Of a DNA stretch of 64,000 nucleotides, positions 16,079 to 26,202 are shown piece by piece. This stretch comes from Catenulispora sp. MAP5-51 (lineage in GTDB: Bacteria > Actinomycetota > Actinomycetes > Streptomycetales > Catenulisporaceae), in NCBI RefSeq assembly GCF_041261205.1, contig NZ_JBGCCH010000007.1, positions 310,001 through 374,000 on the forward strand. Reading direction: 5' to 3'. Below the pieces are notes generated by a model. It did not search any database. It was not told the DNA's origin and saw nothing but the letters and a program-made list of their open reading frames with translations. The position numbers and the translations under genes are program-made. Position 1 is the first letter of the stretch. Each line of letters opens with the position of its first letter.

Positions 16079-17643
16079 GCAGGCGCCAGGCCGACGGCCG
16101 CAGGCCGGAGCCTGCTTCAGCGGCCGAGTTGGAGGCCGGGGCCGCGGCGTTCGCCCGCGCGACCGGGTTGTTCGAGGCGCTCATCGGCGATCTGGCCGAC
16201 CGCAAAGCAGACGCGATGATGGCCTTCGATCTGGAAGTCATGATCTCCGAGCGCGGGCGGGAGGTGATGCTGGAATTGCTGCAGGGCCACATGGACCTGC
16301 GGTCCATATGCGAGCCGCAGCACAGCGAGGTGACCGACGCCGACGGGATTGCGCACCGCCGGATCGAGAAGAACCATGAGCGGCAGCTGAACTCGGTGTT
16401 CGGCACGCTGCGGATCCGCCGGATCGCCTACCGGGCGCTGGGGGCCGCGAACCTGCATCCGTTGGATGCCGAACTGAACCTGCCGACCGGCCGCACCAGT
16501 CACGGGCTACGCCGGCTGGCCGCGTACGAGGCCACCCGCGGCTCATTCGCCGATGCGGTGGCCGCTATTGAACGGGCCTGCGGCGTGCGCGTCGGCAAGC
16601 TTGTCATCGAGCAGGCCGCAATGCGTGCGGCCACTGACATTGACCGTTTCTACCGGGGCACTCCACCGACGCCTGTCGCGGCCGGCGTGCCGCTGGCGTT
16701 GTCCTTCGACGCCAAGGGCATCGTGATGCTCCCCAAAGACCTGCGCGAGGACACCCGCAGAAACGCTGAGGCCAAGCAGGCTGCCGGCGGGCCCGCGATG
16801 AAGACGCGGCTGGCTGCCGGGGAGAAGCTGGGCCGCAAACGCATGGCAGTGCTCGGTGCGGTCTGGGACTCCCCGACCGCGCCGCGCAACACCGACGACG
16901 TCATCGCCGACCCCGACACCGGGCCCGATGCGCATCCCGAACGCGCCGACGGGCCGAAAGCCTGCAACAAATGGCTGACCGCCTCGGTCGCCGACACCGG
17001 CGCCGACGTCATCTCCGCCGCCTTCGACCAGGCCGAGGACCGCGACCCCGACCACCAGCGCGACTGGATCGTGCTCGTCGACGGCGCCGAAGCCCAGATC
17101 GCCCAGATCCAGGCCGAGGCCATCGTGCGCGGCGTCGACATTCACATCGTCTGCGACCTCATCCACGTGTTGGAGTACCTCTGGAAGGCCGCTTGGTGCT
17201 TCCACGACAAGGCCGGACCCGACATCGAAGCCTTCGTCGCCCGCCACGCCCGCACTATCCTGGCCGGGAACTCCGAGCAGACCGTGGCCGATCTGCGCCG
17301 CGCCGCCAAGACCGTGGCCCTGACCGACGACAAACTCGCCACCGTCGGGAAGACCTGCACCTACTTGGAGAACAAGCGGCACTGGCTGCGCTACGACATC
17401 GCCCTGGCCGCCGGCTGGCCGATCGCCACCGGGATCATCGAAGGAGCCTGTCGTCACCTGGTCAAGGACCGACTGGACATCACCGGAGCCCGCTGGTCGC
17501 TGGCCGGTGCCGAAGCAGTGCTGAAACTCCGGGCCCTGATCACCAACAACGACGTCGACGCCTACTGGACCTTCCATCTCCGCGCCGAACACCAACGCAT
17601 CCACCAGGCCCGCTACGAGCATCAACACGGCCTCGCAGCTTGA
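16075..17643 (+). CDS. ISKra4 family transposase
   Basis: The transposase has 522 residues. The N-terminal region (HRRIEKNHERQLNSVFGTLR) precedes a DDE-type core: LALSFDAKGIVM, DWIVLVDGAEAQIAQ, then the family hallmarks DLIHVLEYLWKAAWCFH and GIIEGACRHLVKDRLDITGA. It is full length with no stop or frameshift, so it may be active. The start overlaps the accessory frame (ATGA). Confidence 0.92.
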   Translation: MSRRQADGRRPEPASAAELEAGAAAFARATGLFEALIGDLADRKADAMMAFDLEVMISERGREVMLELLQGHMDLRSICEPQHSEVTDADGIAHRRIEKNHERQLNSVFGTLRIRRIAYRALGAANLHPLDAELNLPTGRTSHGLRRLAAYEATRGSFADAVAAIERACGVRVGKLVIEQAAMRAATDIDRFYRGTPPTPVAAGVPLALSFDAKGIVMLPKDLREDTRRNAEAKQAAGGPAMKTRLAAGEKLGRKRMAVLGAVWDSPTAPRNTDDVIADPDTGPDAHPERADGPKACNKWLTASVADTGADVISAAFDQAEDRDPDHQRDWIVLVDGAEAQIAQIQAEAIVRGVDIHIVCDLIHVLEYLWKAAWCFHDKAGPDIEAFVARHARTILAGNSEQTVADLRRAAKTVALTDDKLATVGKTCTYLENKRHWLRYDIALAAGWPIATGIIEGACRHLVKDRLDITGARWSLAGAEAVLKLRALITNNDVDAYWTFHLRAEHQRIHQARYEHQHGLAA

Positions 17644-17674
17644 ACCAGGCCCTCACTCAGTTCAAGCCAATCCC

Positions 17675-20325
17675 TTCACCATTGCACTGCTTACCCCACG
17701 GGGCGTCACAGCGCATGCCGCCGCGAAGGTATCCACCGGCTTCATCGTCGGTGGCTCCGCTCGCCCCGCAGCCAGTACCCCACTCGTGCCGGGCGCCCGT
17801 CCTCAGCCCGCAGAAGCGACACCCGACCCCGCTTTCGCAACGACGTCGTCTGCAGTCGGCACGGCGCTGGCCGACACCAGAGAATTGGTCAGTCCCTCGC
17901 CCGCATCGGCCTCGCCCGTCACGGTCGTCGCCACACCTGCCGTCCACGTCGTCGTGGACGGTGACTGCCTGTGGGAGATCGCTGCGCACTACCTTGACGA
18001 CGGCGAGCGCTGGCGCGACATCTTCCGGCTTAACGCCGGCAGACAGCAGCCCGAAGGCAAGACGCTTTCCGACCCCGCTCTGATCCTTCCCGGCTGGCAG
18101 CTCCGTTTGCCGACCTTCGGCACATCGCAGGCGGCGGATGCACCGGCGTTTGCCGCGAGGATGGCCACCTCCAGCTCCAACGCGCATGTGGCCGACGACG
18201 CGGGCGCTACTCCCGCCCCCGGAACGGCTCCGTCACCTGCCACGATCGAGGTTCCCGAAGCGGACCCTGTTGCGCCACCAGTCCGACTGCCGATCCAGGC
18301 CCCTGCCGCGAGCACAACGGCACCCTCGGGCCTGCAATCCCAGAGCACCACCCGGCACGCCACGCCTGCCGTGCGGATCGTTCCCCGCGACCGCGTCGCC
18401 GTCCGTCTGCCCGGCGGCGGCTTGGTCCCGATCGCGCTGGCCTCCAGCGTGACGGCCGCTCTGGCGCTCGCGCGGCTGCGCGGCCGCGCCAGGGCCCGGG
18501 TCCGCCCCATCAGCGAACCCGGCGAGACTGAGCCTCTGGCGTTGCCAGCAGCGACCCCAGCCACCATGCAACGTGCGCACCAACCCACCCTGTGCGGTCC
18601 TGGCATCGGGCTGTTTCAAGACAACGAAGAATTCGGCGACGACCCCTATATTGACGGCGCTGCAGGGGAGTCGGAGCCCGTTCCGGACTCCGACGGGCAG
18701 GAAGCAGCATGGGTGATCGCTACCGAACCCTGTGACAGCGCACGAAAGTCGACGTTCGCGCCGGGCCTGGACAGCATCCTGAGCTCGCTCGACGCTCCCG
18801 ACGGCATCCACTTCGCGGTGCGCGACAACACCCCGATCCCACTGTCCGCCGTCAGCGAGCGGGGTCTCGGCCTGGTCGGCGACGGCGCTGCGGACACCGC
18901 CCGGTCAGTGCTGCTTAGCGCCCTGGCCGCCGGGGGACCTCGGGCCCTGGATCAGGCTGGCGAGATCCACACGACCATGCCGGTCTGGAAGGCGCTGATC
19001 GGCGATACCGCCGCTCCGGACACCAGACGTCTCACCGTTCATGAAAGCCTCGCCGCGCTGCTCGACGATGCCGTCACCGGGCAGACAGCCCGCGCTGCCG
19101 AGATCACCGAATACGGGCACACCAGCGCCGCCAACGTCCGACGCTTCGAAAACATCCACCCGTTCCACCCCCGCGTCCTACTACTCGAGCCGGAGGTCGA
19201 CGAACGGCACCGTCTGGAAAAACTCGCGAGTATGGCGGCCATGGCCGACACGCACATGGTGCTGCTCGGCCCGTGGGCGGCCGGGACGACAGTGGATGTC
19301 GCCGCCGATCACAGCCTGACCGCCGTCGGCGAGCACGCGGCCGCGGTATCCGATGCGGCGGCTTGCGGCGTCAGCGTCGAAGAAGCCGAGCAGGTTCTCG
19401 CCGCACTGAGCCGTTCCTGGACGTCACCGAGCAGCGATGAGCCCTTCACCGACAGCGCCGAACTCGATGGCGAAGCTCCGGCACCTTATCCGCAGGAAGA
19501 CCCCGACGAGGACAGCTCGGAGCCGGTCGGCACGCCGAGGCTGGTCGCCCTGCCGACTGCCCATCGGGTGACCGCCGGTCCCGGGATTCTGGCGCTGAAC
19601 GTGATGGGACCCTTTACCGCCGAGATCGACGGTCGCGACGTCACCGCGCACTTCCAGCCAGCCTGGCGTTGCATGAGCGTCCGGTGCCGCGGGCCGAGAT
19701 CATGGACACCTTGTGGGTCAACGAAGACCTCGCCGATGAGAAGGGCGAGCAGAAGCGGAAGACCCGCTTCGATTCCCGGCTCTATCAGACTAAGAAGGCG
19801 CTCACTGCCGCCGCGGGCCGTGAGGCCGAGTTCATCCGGGTGGACCGCTCCTGCGGCTTGGTGGGTCTCAACAGGGCCGAAGTCCTCACCGACCTGTCCT
19901 GCTTCGACCAATTGATGGACCGCGCCGCCATGGCCGGCGCCGACGAGGAGAAGATCGCGCACCTGGAGGCGGCGTGCGCACTCTATCGGGGTCCGCTGGA
20001 TGAGAGTATTCGCGGCGACTGGCTGTTGGAGCACCGAGAGGACCGGCTACGGCGCTACCGTGACGCTGCTGGCGACCTCGCCCGCCTCGTCAACCGCACC
20101 GACCCCGACCGAGGACTGGCCATCCTCAACACCCTGCTGGAACACGACGTGTTCAACGAGGACCTGTACCGGCGGATTATGCGCGGTCAGGCAAGACTTG
20201 GGCGGCTCGATGCCACGCGCCGCACCTTCAACCTCCTTGAGACTCGCTTTGAGGCCATCGACATGGAGATCGACCCCAGCACCCGTACGCTGGTCCACGT
20301 ATTGACTCGCAGAAGCGCCGCGTAG
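17675..20325 (+). pseudogene. LysM-BTAD membrane regulator, interrupted and frameshifted
   Basis: The open frame emerges directly from the right end of the ISKra4 element (FTIALLTPRGVTAHAAAK), so the original start is lost. A LysM domain (CLWEIAAHYLDDGERWRDIF, 17970-18120) is followed by a Pro/Ala linker, a transmembrane segment near 18427-18480 (IALASSVTAALALARL), a cytoplasmic domain and the start of a BTAD regulator domain (LNVMGPFTAEIDGRDVTAHF). The frame shifts near 19650-19672, and the rest of the BTAD domain (HERPVPRAEIMDTLWVNED to DPSTRTLVHVLTRR) continues in another frame to 20325. Proteins of this layout are membrane-linked regulators in actinomycetes. This one lies 170 bases upstream of the Rhs toxin gene. 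Confidence 0.75.
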
Positions 20326-20498
20326 CAAGGGGGAGGCAGTCGCACCGGCCAGCCGCAGTCATACTGTCCGTAGTCGATTCGCGATAAGGGGTTACCAGGC
20401 ACCTTGTCGACTTTGTAAACTCAGGCTCCTGTCACGGCCGCGAGATGGACTGGGTGGGCTGTCGACGTGACGGGTTGAACGAACCGGGGGGCTTACTG

Positions 20499-23400
20499 AT
20501 GGCGCGTCCGACTGGCTGGGACATCTTGGGCTTGGATGGGGATCCGACCCCGGGTGTGGTGGAGTCGGTGCAGGCTCTGGCGAAGCAGTTCGGGGACTTC
20601 GCGCACGATGTGGAGTCGGCGTACCGCAGCCTGAACGGCTTCGGTTCGGATGCCGCCGCCCTCCAGTGGGTCGGTCAGACCGCTGAGGCTTTCAAATCAA
20701 AGTATGGCCCGCTGCCGGGCCGTTTGCAGAAGCTGTACACGTCCTACAGCGAAGCCTCCGACGCGCTGTCCGCTTACGCGCCGCTGCTTCAGGCCGCGCA
20801 GATTAAAGCCGACACAGCCCTGCGCCAAGCCCAGGACGCTCACGCCGACATGCAACGCGCCACCACCACCGCTAACAACGCGGCAGCTGATCTGAAGACG
20901 GCACAGCAGAATCAGGCGGCGAACCCGAATCAGAAGGCCGTCACTGATGCGCAGACCGCGCATGACACAGCGCAGACCAACTTGAACAACGCCAAGGCGC
21001 AGATGGCGGCGTTGACCAAGCAGGCCAACGACGCCTACAACGACCGCATCGCCGCCGCCAAGACCTGCGCCAGCGCCTTGCACCACGCCCAATCTGACGG
21101 TATCCACAACAAGTCCTGGTGGGACCACGTCGGTGAGGACTTGTCCAAGTGGGGCGGGGAGATCGGGAAGATCGCCGGCGAGCTCGCCCCAATTCTGGAC
21201 ATCATCGCGCTGGCCACGTCCTGGATCCCGGGCGTGGACGTGGTCACCGCCGCCCTGGCCGAGGCCGACAACATCATCGCCCTGGCAGGAACCGCCATCG
21301 GCGCCATCGGCGATGCCATGCAAGGCCACTGGGGCGACGCACTGCTCGGAGCCGGCATGCTCGCCCTCACCTTCGTCGGCGGACGGGCGCTGGGCTCGGG
21401 GGCCGAAGACCTCGAAGGGGAGGCGGGAGCCCTCGAGGGTGAAGCGGGCGCTCTCGACGCCGCTGAGGATCCGGAAGCTGAACTGGCGAACCAGGGTCAG
21501 CATGTCGACGGAAACGGCGAATCCAACGTCGAGGGCGACCCTGTCGACGTCGTCTCCGGCCAGATGATCGTCACCGAGACGGACCTGGTACTGCCGGGCA
21601 TCCTTCCGCTGGAGCTGAGCCGTGCTTACGCGTCCGGGTATCGCACTGGCCGCCTGTTCGGCCCTGGCTGGTCCTCGACTCTCGATCAGCGGCTTGCTGT
21701 CAACGAAGCTGGAGTCCACTTCGCCGGCGACGACGCTCAAACCCTGCATTACCCCTTCCCACAGGGTGAGTCCTCCGTTCTGCCCGCTGCTGGTGCTCGG
21801 TGGCCGCTGACGTGGGACCGCAGGACAGACGAGATTCGGATCAGCGACCCCGTCTCCGGCCAGACCCGCCACTTCAGCGCGGTCCACTATCGCGACGAGT
21901 CCGGCGAGATACGTGACCTCACGGCGATCTCAGACCGCAACGGCAACCGGATCGCTGTTGAACGCGACGGGTCGGGCACGCCGCTGGCCGTTGTGCACTC
22001 TGGCGGCTATCGACTGGCCTTTGACACCGTGGGTTCTGGAGCCGACCTGCGCCTCGTTGGGATCAGGTTCCTGGCGGACGCGACCGATGGCCAGGGCGAG
22101 CTGGTCCGTGAGTACACGTACGACGCCCGTGGTCGCCTTATCGCGAATGTTGATGCGATTGGGAATCCGTATAGGTACGAGTACGACGATGCCGACCGGA
22201 TTACAGCGTGGATCGATCGAGTCGGGTTCCGGTACGAGTACCAGTACGACCAGCTTGGACGGGTGGGGCGTGCAGTCGGGCAAGACGGCGTGCTTTCCGC
22301 CGAGTTCGTCTACGACCGGTCCACCCGGACTACATCTGTCACGGATTCACTAGGCGCGGCCACCCACTACCAGTACGACCGGCACGGGCGCGTCGAGCGC
22401 ATCACCAACATGTTCGGCCAGGCGGTCTCGTACGAGTTCGATGAAGCTGGCAGGCTTCTTCGCCACGTAGACAGGCAGGGCCGGGTAACCGCATACGTCT
22501 TCGACGCACAAGGCAACCGAATCCGGATCGCGCGTCCCGACGGCTCAGTCGTCACTGCTGCATACGACGACGCCGGCAACCCGGTTCAGATTACCGAGCC
22601 CGACGGCGCTACCTGGCTCTACCGCTACGACGATCGCGGCAACTTGCTGGCGGTGACAGACCCGCTTGGGATGGCGAAGACCTTCGCCTACGACGATTTC
22701 GGTCGGATGACCTCCTCCACCGATGAACTCGGCAACACCACCTCCATCGAAGCCGATGCCGCCGGGCTCTGGTTGCGCATCACCGAGCCTGACGGCGCAC
22801 GCCGCTCGGCAGAACGTGACGCGCGAGGCCAGGTCGTCGCGATCACCGACGCGCTGGGGGCGGTGGAGAGGTTCACGTGGAACGGTGAAGGACGCCGTAC
22901 GTCCAGGTCATATGCCGACGGCGGGGTCGAGTCGTGGCAGTGGGACCCGATGGGGAACCTGATCCGTTACGTGGACCAGGCCGGGAACTCGACAGAGCTT
23001 GACATCGGCCCGTTCCGGCAGGTTGTGGGCCGCGTCGATCCCGATGGTTCACGCCACCGGTTCGACTACGACACCGAGCTGCAGTTGCGTGCTGTGCTCA
23101 ACCCGCGCGGTCAGTCGTGGGACTACCGGTACGACGAGTTGGGAAATCTGGTCGGCGAGTCCGACTTCAACGGCCGTTCCCTGTCCTACGAGTACGACGC
23201 TGCCGGCCGCTTGATGCGTCGCACCGCCGCCAATGGCGACGTCGTCGAATACGAGCGGGACTTGATGGGACGCTCTGTCGTTCAGCGCGCCTCGGACGGC
23301 CAGGTCATCACAACGCAGTACGACTCCTGTGGTCGGCGGGCCAGAATCGGCGACGGCGTCTCGGAGATCGTCTATCACCGCGACGCGCTCGGCCGGGTGG

Positions 23401-25022
23401 TGTCCGAGAGCACCAACGGCCGCACGGTGAACTTCCTCCGCGATGCCGCGGGCCGCCGCGTCAGCCTGACCACGCCGAGCGGCCGCACGACCAACTGGTC
23501 CTACGATGCCGCAGGCCGCTCACTATCGCTCCAAACCGGTTCGGAGAACTTCTTCTTCAGCTACGACGCTGCCGGGCGCGAATCACATGTCCAGCTCAGC
23601 CCGAAGGCCGCGCTCACCAATGAGTGGGACTCGACGGGCCGGCTCGCACGGCGCCGAGTCCTCCAGGTGGAAGCGCCGGCATCGTCAGGTCGAGCTGCGC
23701 TGGAGCAGGCATGGTCATATCGGCCCGATGGCAACCCGGTCGCGGTCTTCGACAGCGAAGCGGGGCCCCGTACTCTCGACGTCGATTCCTCGGGGCGTGT
23801 CACCGCAGTACACGGCGCCACCTGGACAGAAAGCTACGTGTACGACGCTTCGGGCTCGGTCGTCGAGGCGACCGACACCCGCTCGCCAGACGGGCCCACC
23901 GCCGGACCCCGCACCATCGAGGGCACCCTTATCCGGCAAGCCGGTCGAACCTCGTACGACTACGACGCCAGCGGCCGCCTTGTGCGAGCTGTTCGCCGGA
24001 CCTTGTCCGGTAGCCGAAAGATCTGGACTTACGCGTACGACGCCTTCGACCGTCTGATCGAGGTGCAGACGCCCTCTGGCAATACGTGGCGCTATCGCTA
24101 CGACCCGCTTGGCCGGCGAATAGCCAAGGAGTGCTTCGACGGCTCAGGCTCACCGGTCACGCAGGTCCGTTTCTCCTGGGACGGCCCGTTGGTGGCCGAG
24201 CAGGAAGTCGTCCGACCGGTCGACGCCAGGATCGTCACGACCAACTGGGACTACCGGCCCGGAACCTGGACCCCGGTCGCCCAGGAACAGCGCACCAGCG
24301 CCATCGACGCACCGCAGCACCTGATTGACCGCCAGTTCCACGCGATCGTCACCGACCTTGTCGGTGCCCCCAGCGAACTGGTCACCGTCGAGGGCCGGGT
24401 CGAGTGGCGGCGCGACCAGGGCCTTTATGGCGATCTTGTCGGGGAGCAGGGTGGACAAGGTGTGCGTTGCCCACTGCGTTTCCCTGGCCAGTACCACGAC
24501 GACGAGACCGGCCTCGACTACAACATCTACCGGTACTACGACGCAGCCACCGCCCGGTACACCACACCGGACCCCCTGGGTCTGGCCCCAGCACCCGACG
24601 ATCACGCCTACGTGCCCAACCCGATGGTCTGGGCCGACCCGCTGGGACTGTCCGGTGGATCGGCCGCACCTGGCGGAGGTTCGGGACACCCCATCTGGTC
24701 GAGCAGCAGAAACAAGACCGGGGTCCAGAACGCATATGGGCACTACGAAAAGCATGGTGGCGAGTTCGACGACGTCCAGAACGCGAAGCAATACGTCGAG
24801 AGCGCACAGGACTTTCTCGACAGCAGTGACCCCAACGTGCTGACCAGGTACCGATATGATCAACAGGGCAACGTCAGCGGGGTCGTCCGCTACGATCCGG
24901 CGACCGAGGAATTCGGCGTGAAGATGGCAGATGGCACTCCGAGAACGTACTTCAAGCCCGACCCCGCCCAACACGGGTACGCAACGAACCGGGACTACTT
25001 CTACGCCCAGGGACAACCATGA
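20499..25022 (+). CDS. Rhs/YD-repeat polymorphic toxin
   Basis: The protein has 1507 residues; the start at 20499 (MARPTGWDILG) has GGGGGG upstream. The N-terminus resembles a WXG/LXG-type helical export domain (residues 1-215, WVGQTAEAFKSKYGPL, long Ala/Gln helices), then a hydrophobic stretch (about 230-305). DUF6531 follows (VEGDPVDVVSGQMIVTETDL), then some 30 YD repeats and the Rhs core (LRFPGQYHDDETGLDYNIYR to NPMVWADPLGL). After this cut point the last 115 residues are a toxin domain with GHYEKHGGEF, NAKQYVESAQDFL and GTPRTYFKPDP. The His/Lys/Arg/Thr pattern suggests an RNase of the BECR type, but this is not certain. It would be delivered to rival cells. The zinc-ribbon gene overlaps its stop. 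Confidence 0.9.
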   Translation: MARPTGWDILGLDGDPTPGVVESVQALAKQFGDFAHDVESAYRSLNGFGSDAAALQWVGQTAEAFKSKYGPLPGRLQKLYTSYSEASDALSAYAPLLQAAQIKADTALRQAQDAHADMQRATTTANNAAADLKTAQQNQAANPNQKAVTDAQTAHDTAQTNLNNAKAQMAALTKQANDAYNDRIAAAKTCASALHHAQSDGIHNKSWWDHVGEDLSKWGGEIGKIAGELAPILDIIALATSWIPGVDVVTAALAEADNIIALAGTAIGAIGDAMQGHWGDALLGAGMLALTFVGGRALGSGAEDLEGEAGALEGEAGALDAAEDPEAELANQGQHVDGNGESNVEGDPVDVVSGQMIVTETDLVLPGILPLELSRAYASGYRTGRLFGPGWSSTLDQRLAVNEAGVHFAGDDAQTLHYPFPQGESSVLPAAGARWPLTWDRRTDEIRISDPVSGQTRHFSAVHYRDESGEIRDLTAISDRNGNRIAVERDGSGTPLAVVHSGGYRLAFDTVGSGADLRLVGIRFLADATDGQGELVREYTYDARGRLIANVDAIGNPYRYEYDDADRITAWIDRVGFRYEYQYDQLGRVGRAVGQDGVLSAEFVYDRSTRTTSVTDSLGAATHYQYDRHGRVERITNMFGQAVSYEFDEAGRLLRHVDRQGRVTAYVFDAQGNRIRIARPDGSVVTAAYDDAGNPVQITEPDGATWLYRYDDRGNLLAVTDPLGMAKTFAYDDFGRMTSSTDELGNTTSIEADAAGLWLRITEPDGARRSAERDARGQVVAITDALGAVERFTWNGEGRRTSRSYADGGVESWQWDPMGNLIRYVDQAGNSTELDIGPFRQVVGRVDPDGSRHRFDYDTELQLRAVLNPRGQSWDYRYDELGNLVGESDFNGRSLSYEYDAAGRLMRRTAANGDVVEYERDLMGRSVVQRASDGQVITTQYDSCGRRARIGDGVSEIVYHRDALGRVVSESTNGRTVNFLRDAAGRRVSLTTPSGRTTNWSYDAAGRSLSLQTGSENFFFSYDAAGRESHVQLSPKAALTNEWDSTGRLARRRVLQVEAPASSGRAALEQAWSYRPDGNPVAVFDSEAGPRTLDVDSSGRVTAVHGATWTESYVYDASGSVVEATDTRSPDGPTAGPRTIEGTLIRQAGRTSYDYDASGRLVRAVRRTLSGSRKIWTYAYDAFDRLIEVQTPSGNTWRYRYDPLGRRIAKECFDGSGSPVTQVRFSWDGPLVAEQEVVRPVDARIVTTNWDYRPGTWTPVAQEQRTSAIDAPQHLIDRQFHAIVTDLVGAPSELVTVEGRVEWRRDQGLYGDLVGEQGGQGVRCPLRFPGQYHDDETGLDYNIYRYYDAATARYTTPDPLGLAPAPDDHAYVPNPMVWADPLGLSGGSAAPGGGSGHPIWSSSRNKTGVQNAYGHYEKHGGEFDDVQNAKQYVESAQDFLDSSDPNVLTRYRYDQQGNVSGVVRYDPATEEFGVKMADGTPRTYFKPDPAQHGYATNRDYFYAQGQP

Positions 25023-25297
25023 CCGACGCCGAGCTCCACTGCCGCGTGTGCGGCCTCCTGCAGGAGGAACCGCCTTGGGGATGGGACGGCAATACACCGG
25101 ACTTCGAGATCTGCGACTGCTGCGGCACGGAGTTCGGCTACGAGGACGCCACCTCCGTGGGCGTGGCGCGGAAGCGTCGGGCGTGGCTCGCCGATCCTGG
25201 GGTCTGGTTCCGGCCCGAAGCGAAACCAGCCGGTTGGGAGCCTGCTGAGCAGCTATCGCACGTCCCCGCGGCGTTCCGAGACCTGCCCGAGGCCTGA
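25019..25297 (+). CDS. Zinc-ribbon protein, probable immunity protein of the Rhs toxin
   Basis: This 92-residue protein starts inside the Rhs stop (ATGA), the standard toxin-immunity arrangement. Four cysteines form a zinc ribbon (HCRVCG at 8/11 and ICDCCG at 32/35), followed by EFGYEDAT and an Arg/Trp-rich tail (KRRAWLADPGVWFRPEAKP). Such Cys-ribbon proteins are found beside Rhs-type toxins. Neutralisation of the toxin domain at 24690-25022 is inferred from position; no direct evidence. Confidence 0.8.
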   Translation: MTDAELHCRVCGLLQEEPPWGWDGNTPDFEICDCCGTEFGYEDATSVGVARKRRAWLADPGVWFRPEAKPAGWEPAEQLSHVPAAFRDLPEA

Positions 25298-25329
25298 GCC
25301 GGGCGCCCTCCAAGGCGGAGCACCTGACG

Positions 25330-25360
25330 GGCTTCCATCCGCAAGCTGCGGATGGAAGCC
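25330..25360 (+). terminator. Terminator of the Rhs toxin-immunity operon
   Basis: A perfect 14-bp stem (GGCTTCCATCCGCA and its complement) with an AGC loop lies 32 bases after the immunity stop. There is no T run, as is usual in this kind of genome. Confidence 0.7.
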
Positions 25361-25583
25361 GCTGCCGTGTGGCGGCTCAATACGGTCATGAACAGCTCGG
25401 CTCGTCGCTGCTTGCCGGTGACCGGGTGACACCACATCCCTAGGGACCCGTAGCCAATCTGCGCTCCTTGGTCCGCTGGAACCTTCGGCCTTGATCTGTT
25501 CGACGACAAGGTCCCGGTTCCGGTGCAGCCTCCTGGACTGCCGCGGTTGCCACGCCCCCGGCCCACTGGAGCCGACCGGCTGA

Positions 25584-25979
25584 TATCGGGGTGTACAGCA
25601 GTTCGCCGCGACGCCGACGGCCGCCGGGTGGGCCCGGCGGCACACCGCCGACGTCCTGGCGCGGTGGGGCCTGCCGGAGCTGGCCGACGACTGCTGCCTG
25701 GTGGTGTCCGAACTCATCGGAAACGCCGTCAGTCACGCCGTGCCCGGCCGGGATGCGGCAGCGTGCCGACTGGTGCTGAAGCTGTTCTCCGACACCTTGT
25801 GGGTCGAGGTGTGGGACCCATCGCCCGATGTCGACGTCCGTCCCCGGGAGGCAGAACTGCTGTCCGAGTCGGGGCGTGGGCTGGCGATCGTGACGGCGCT
25901 GTGCGGCAGGCCTCCGCTGGTGTTCGCTGTGCCCGGCGCCGGCAAGACCGTCGTCGCCGTCGTACCGCGCACCGCATGA
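25584..25979 (+). pseudogene. RsbW-like anti-sigma ATP-binding protein, 5' end damaged
   Basis: The frame encodes a HATPase_c domain of the SpoIIAB/RsbW kind: FAATPTAAGWARRHTADVL, the N-box VVSELIGNAVSHAV, and GRGLAIVTALCG. The homologous part begins right after a stop at 25581, and no ATG, GTG or TTG occurs in frame before GTG 25701, which would cut off the first helix and part of the N-box context. The natural start is therefore probably lost by a frameshift or deletion. The 286 bases between the immunity gene and this frame hold only the terminator and no clear gene. Confidence 0.6.
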
Positions 25980-26202
25980 TGTCCGACGTCTATATGCGCT
26001 TCGCGCGGGTGAAGCGCCGACGAGCAGCGGCACGTTGTCGTTCGCACCGCTGGGGGACCGGTGCCACAGGTTGCGCCACCGGCACGCTCCCAGAGCGCCA
26101 TCCGCCTGACCGCCAGGGTATGTGAGTGGCGGGATGGGGCCAGCATCCAGGCTGCCCCGGTGTCGGCCCCCTGAGGGACAGACACCGGGCAGCGGATGTC
26201 GC

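Larger units (their letters stand above)
15491..17674 (+). mobile_element. ISKra4-family insertion sequence
   Basis: Imperfect terminal inverted repeats bound the element: GGG...GCTTGA..TGAGTGAG at 15491-15514 and its inverted match at 17650-17674. Inside are a small accessory frame and a transposase overlapping by ATGA. No clear target duplication is visible, which suggests deletion beside the element after insertion. The right end lies in the open frame of a LysM-BTAD gene. Confidence 0.8.

Noticed and set aside
20697-21887. 396-codon minus-strand frame opposite the Rhs N-terminus
   Set aside because: Shadow with Val/Gly/Arg bias; the plus strand has coherent DUF6531 and Rhs sequence.
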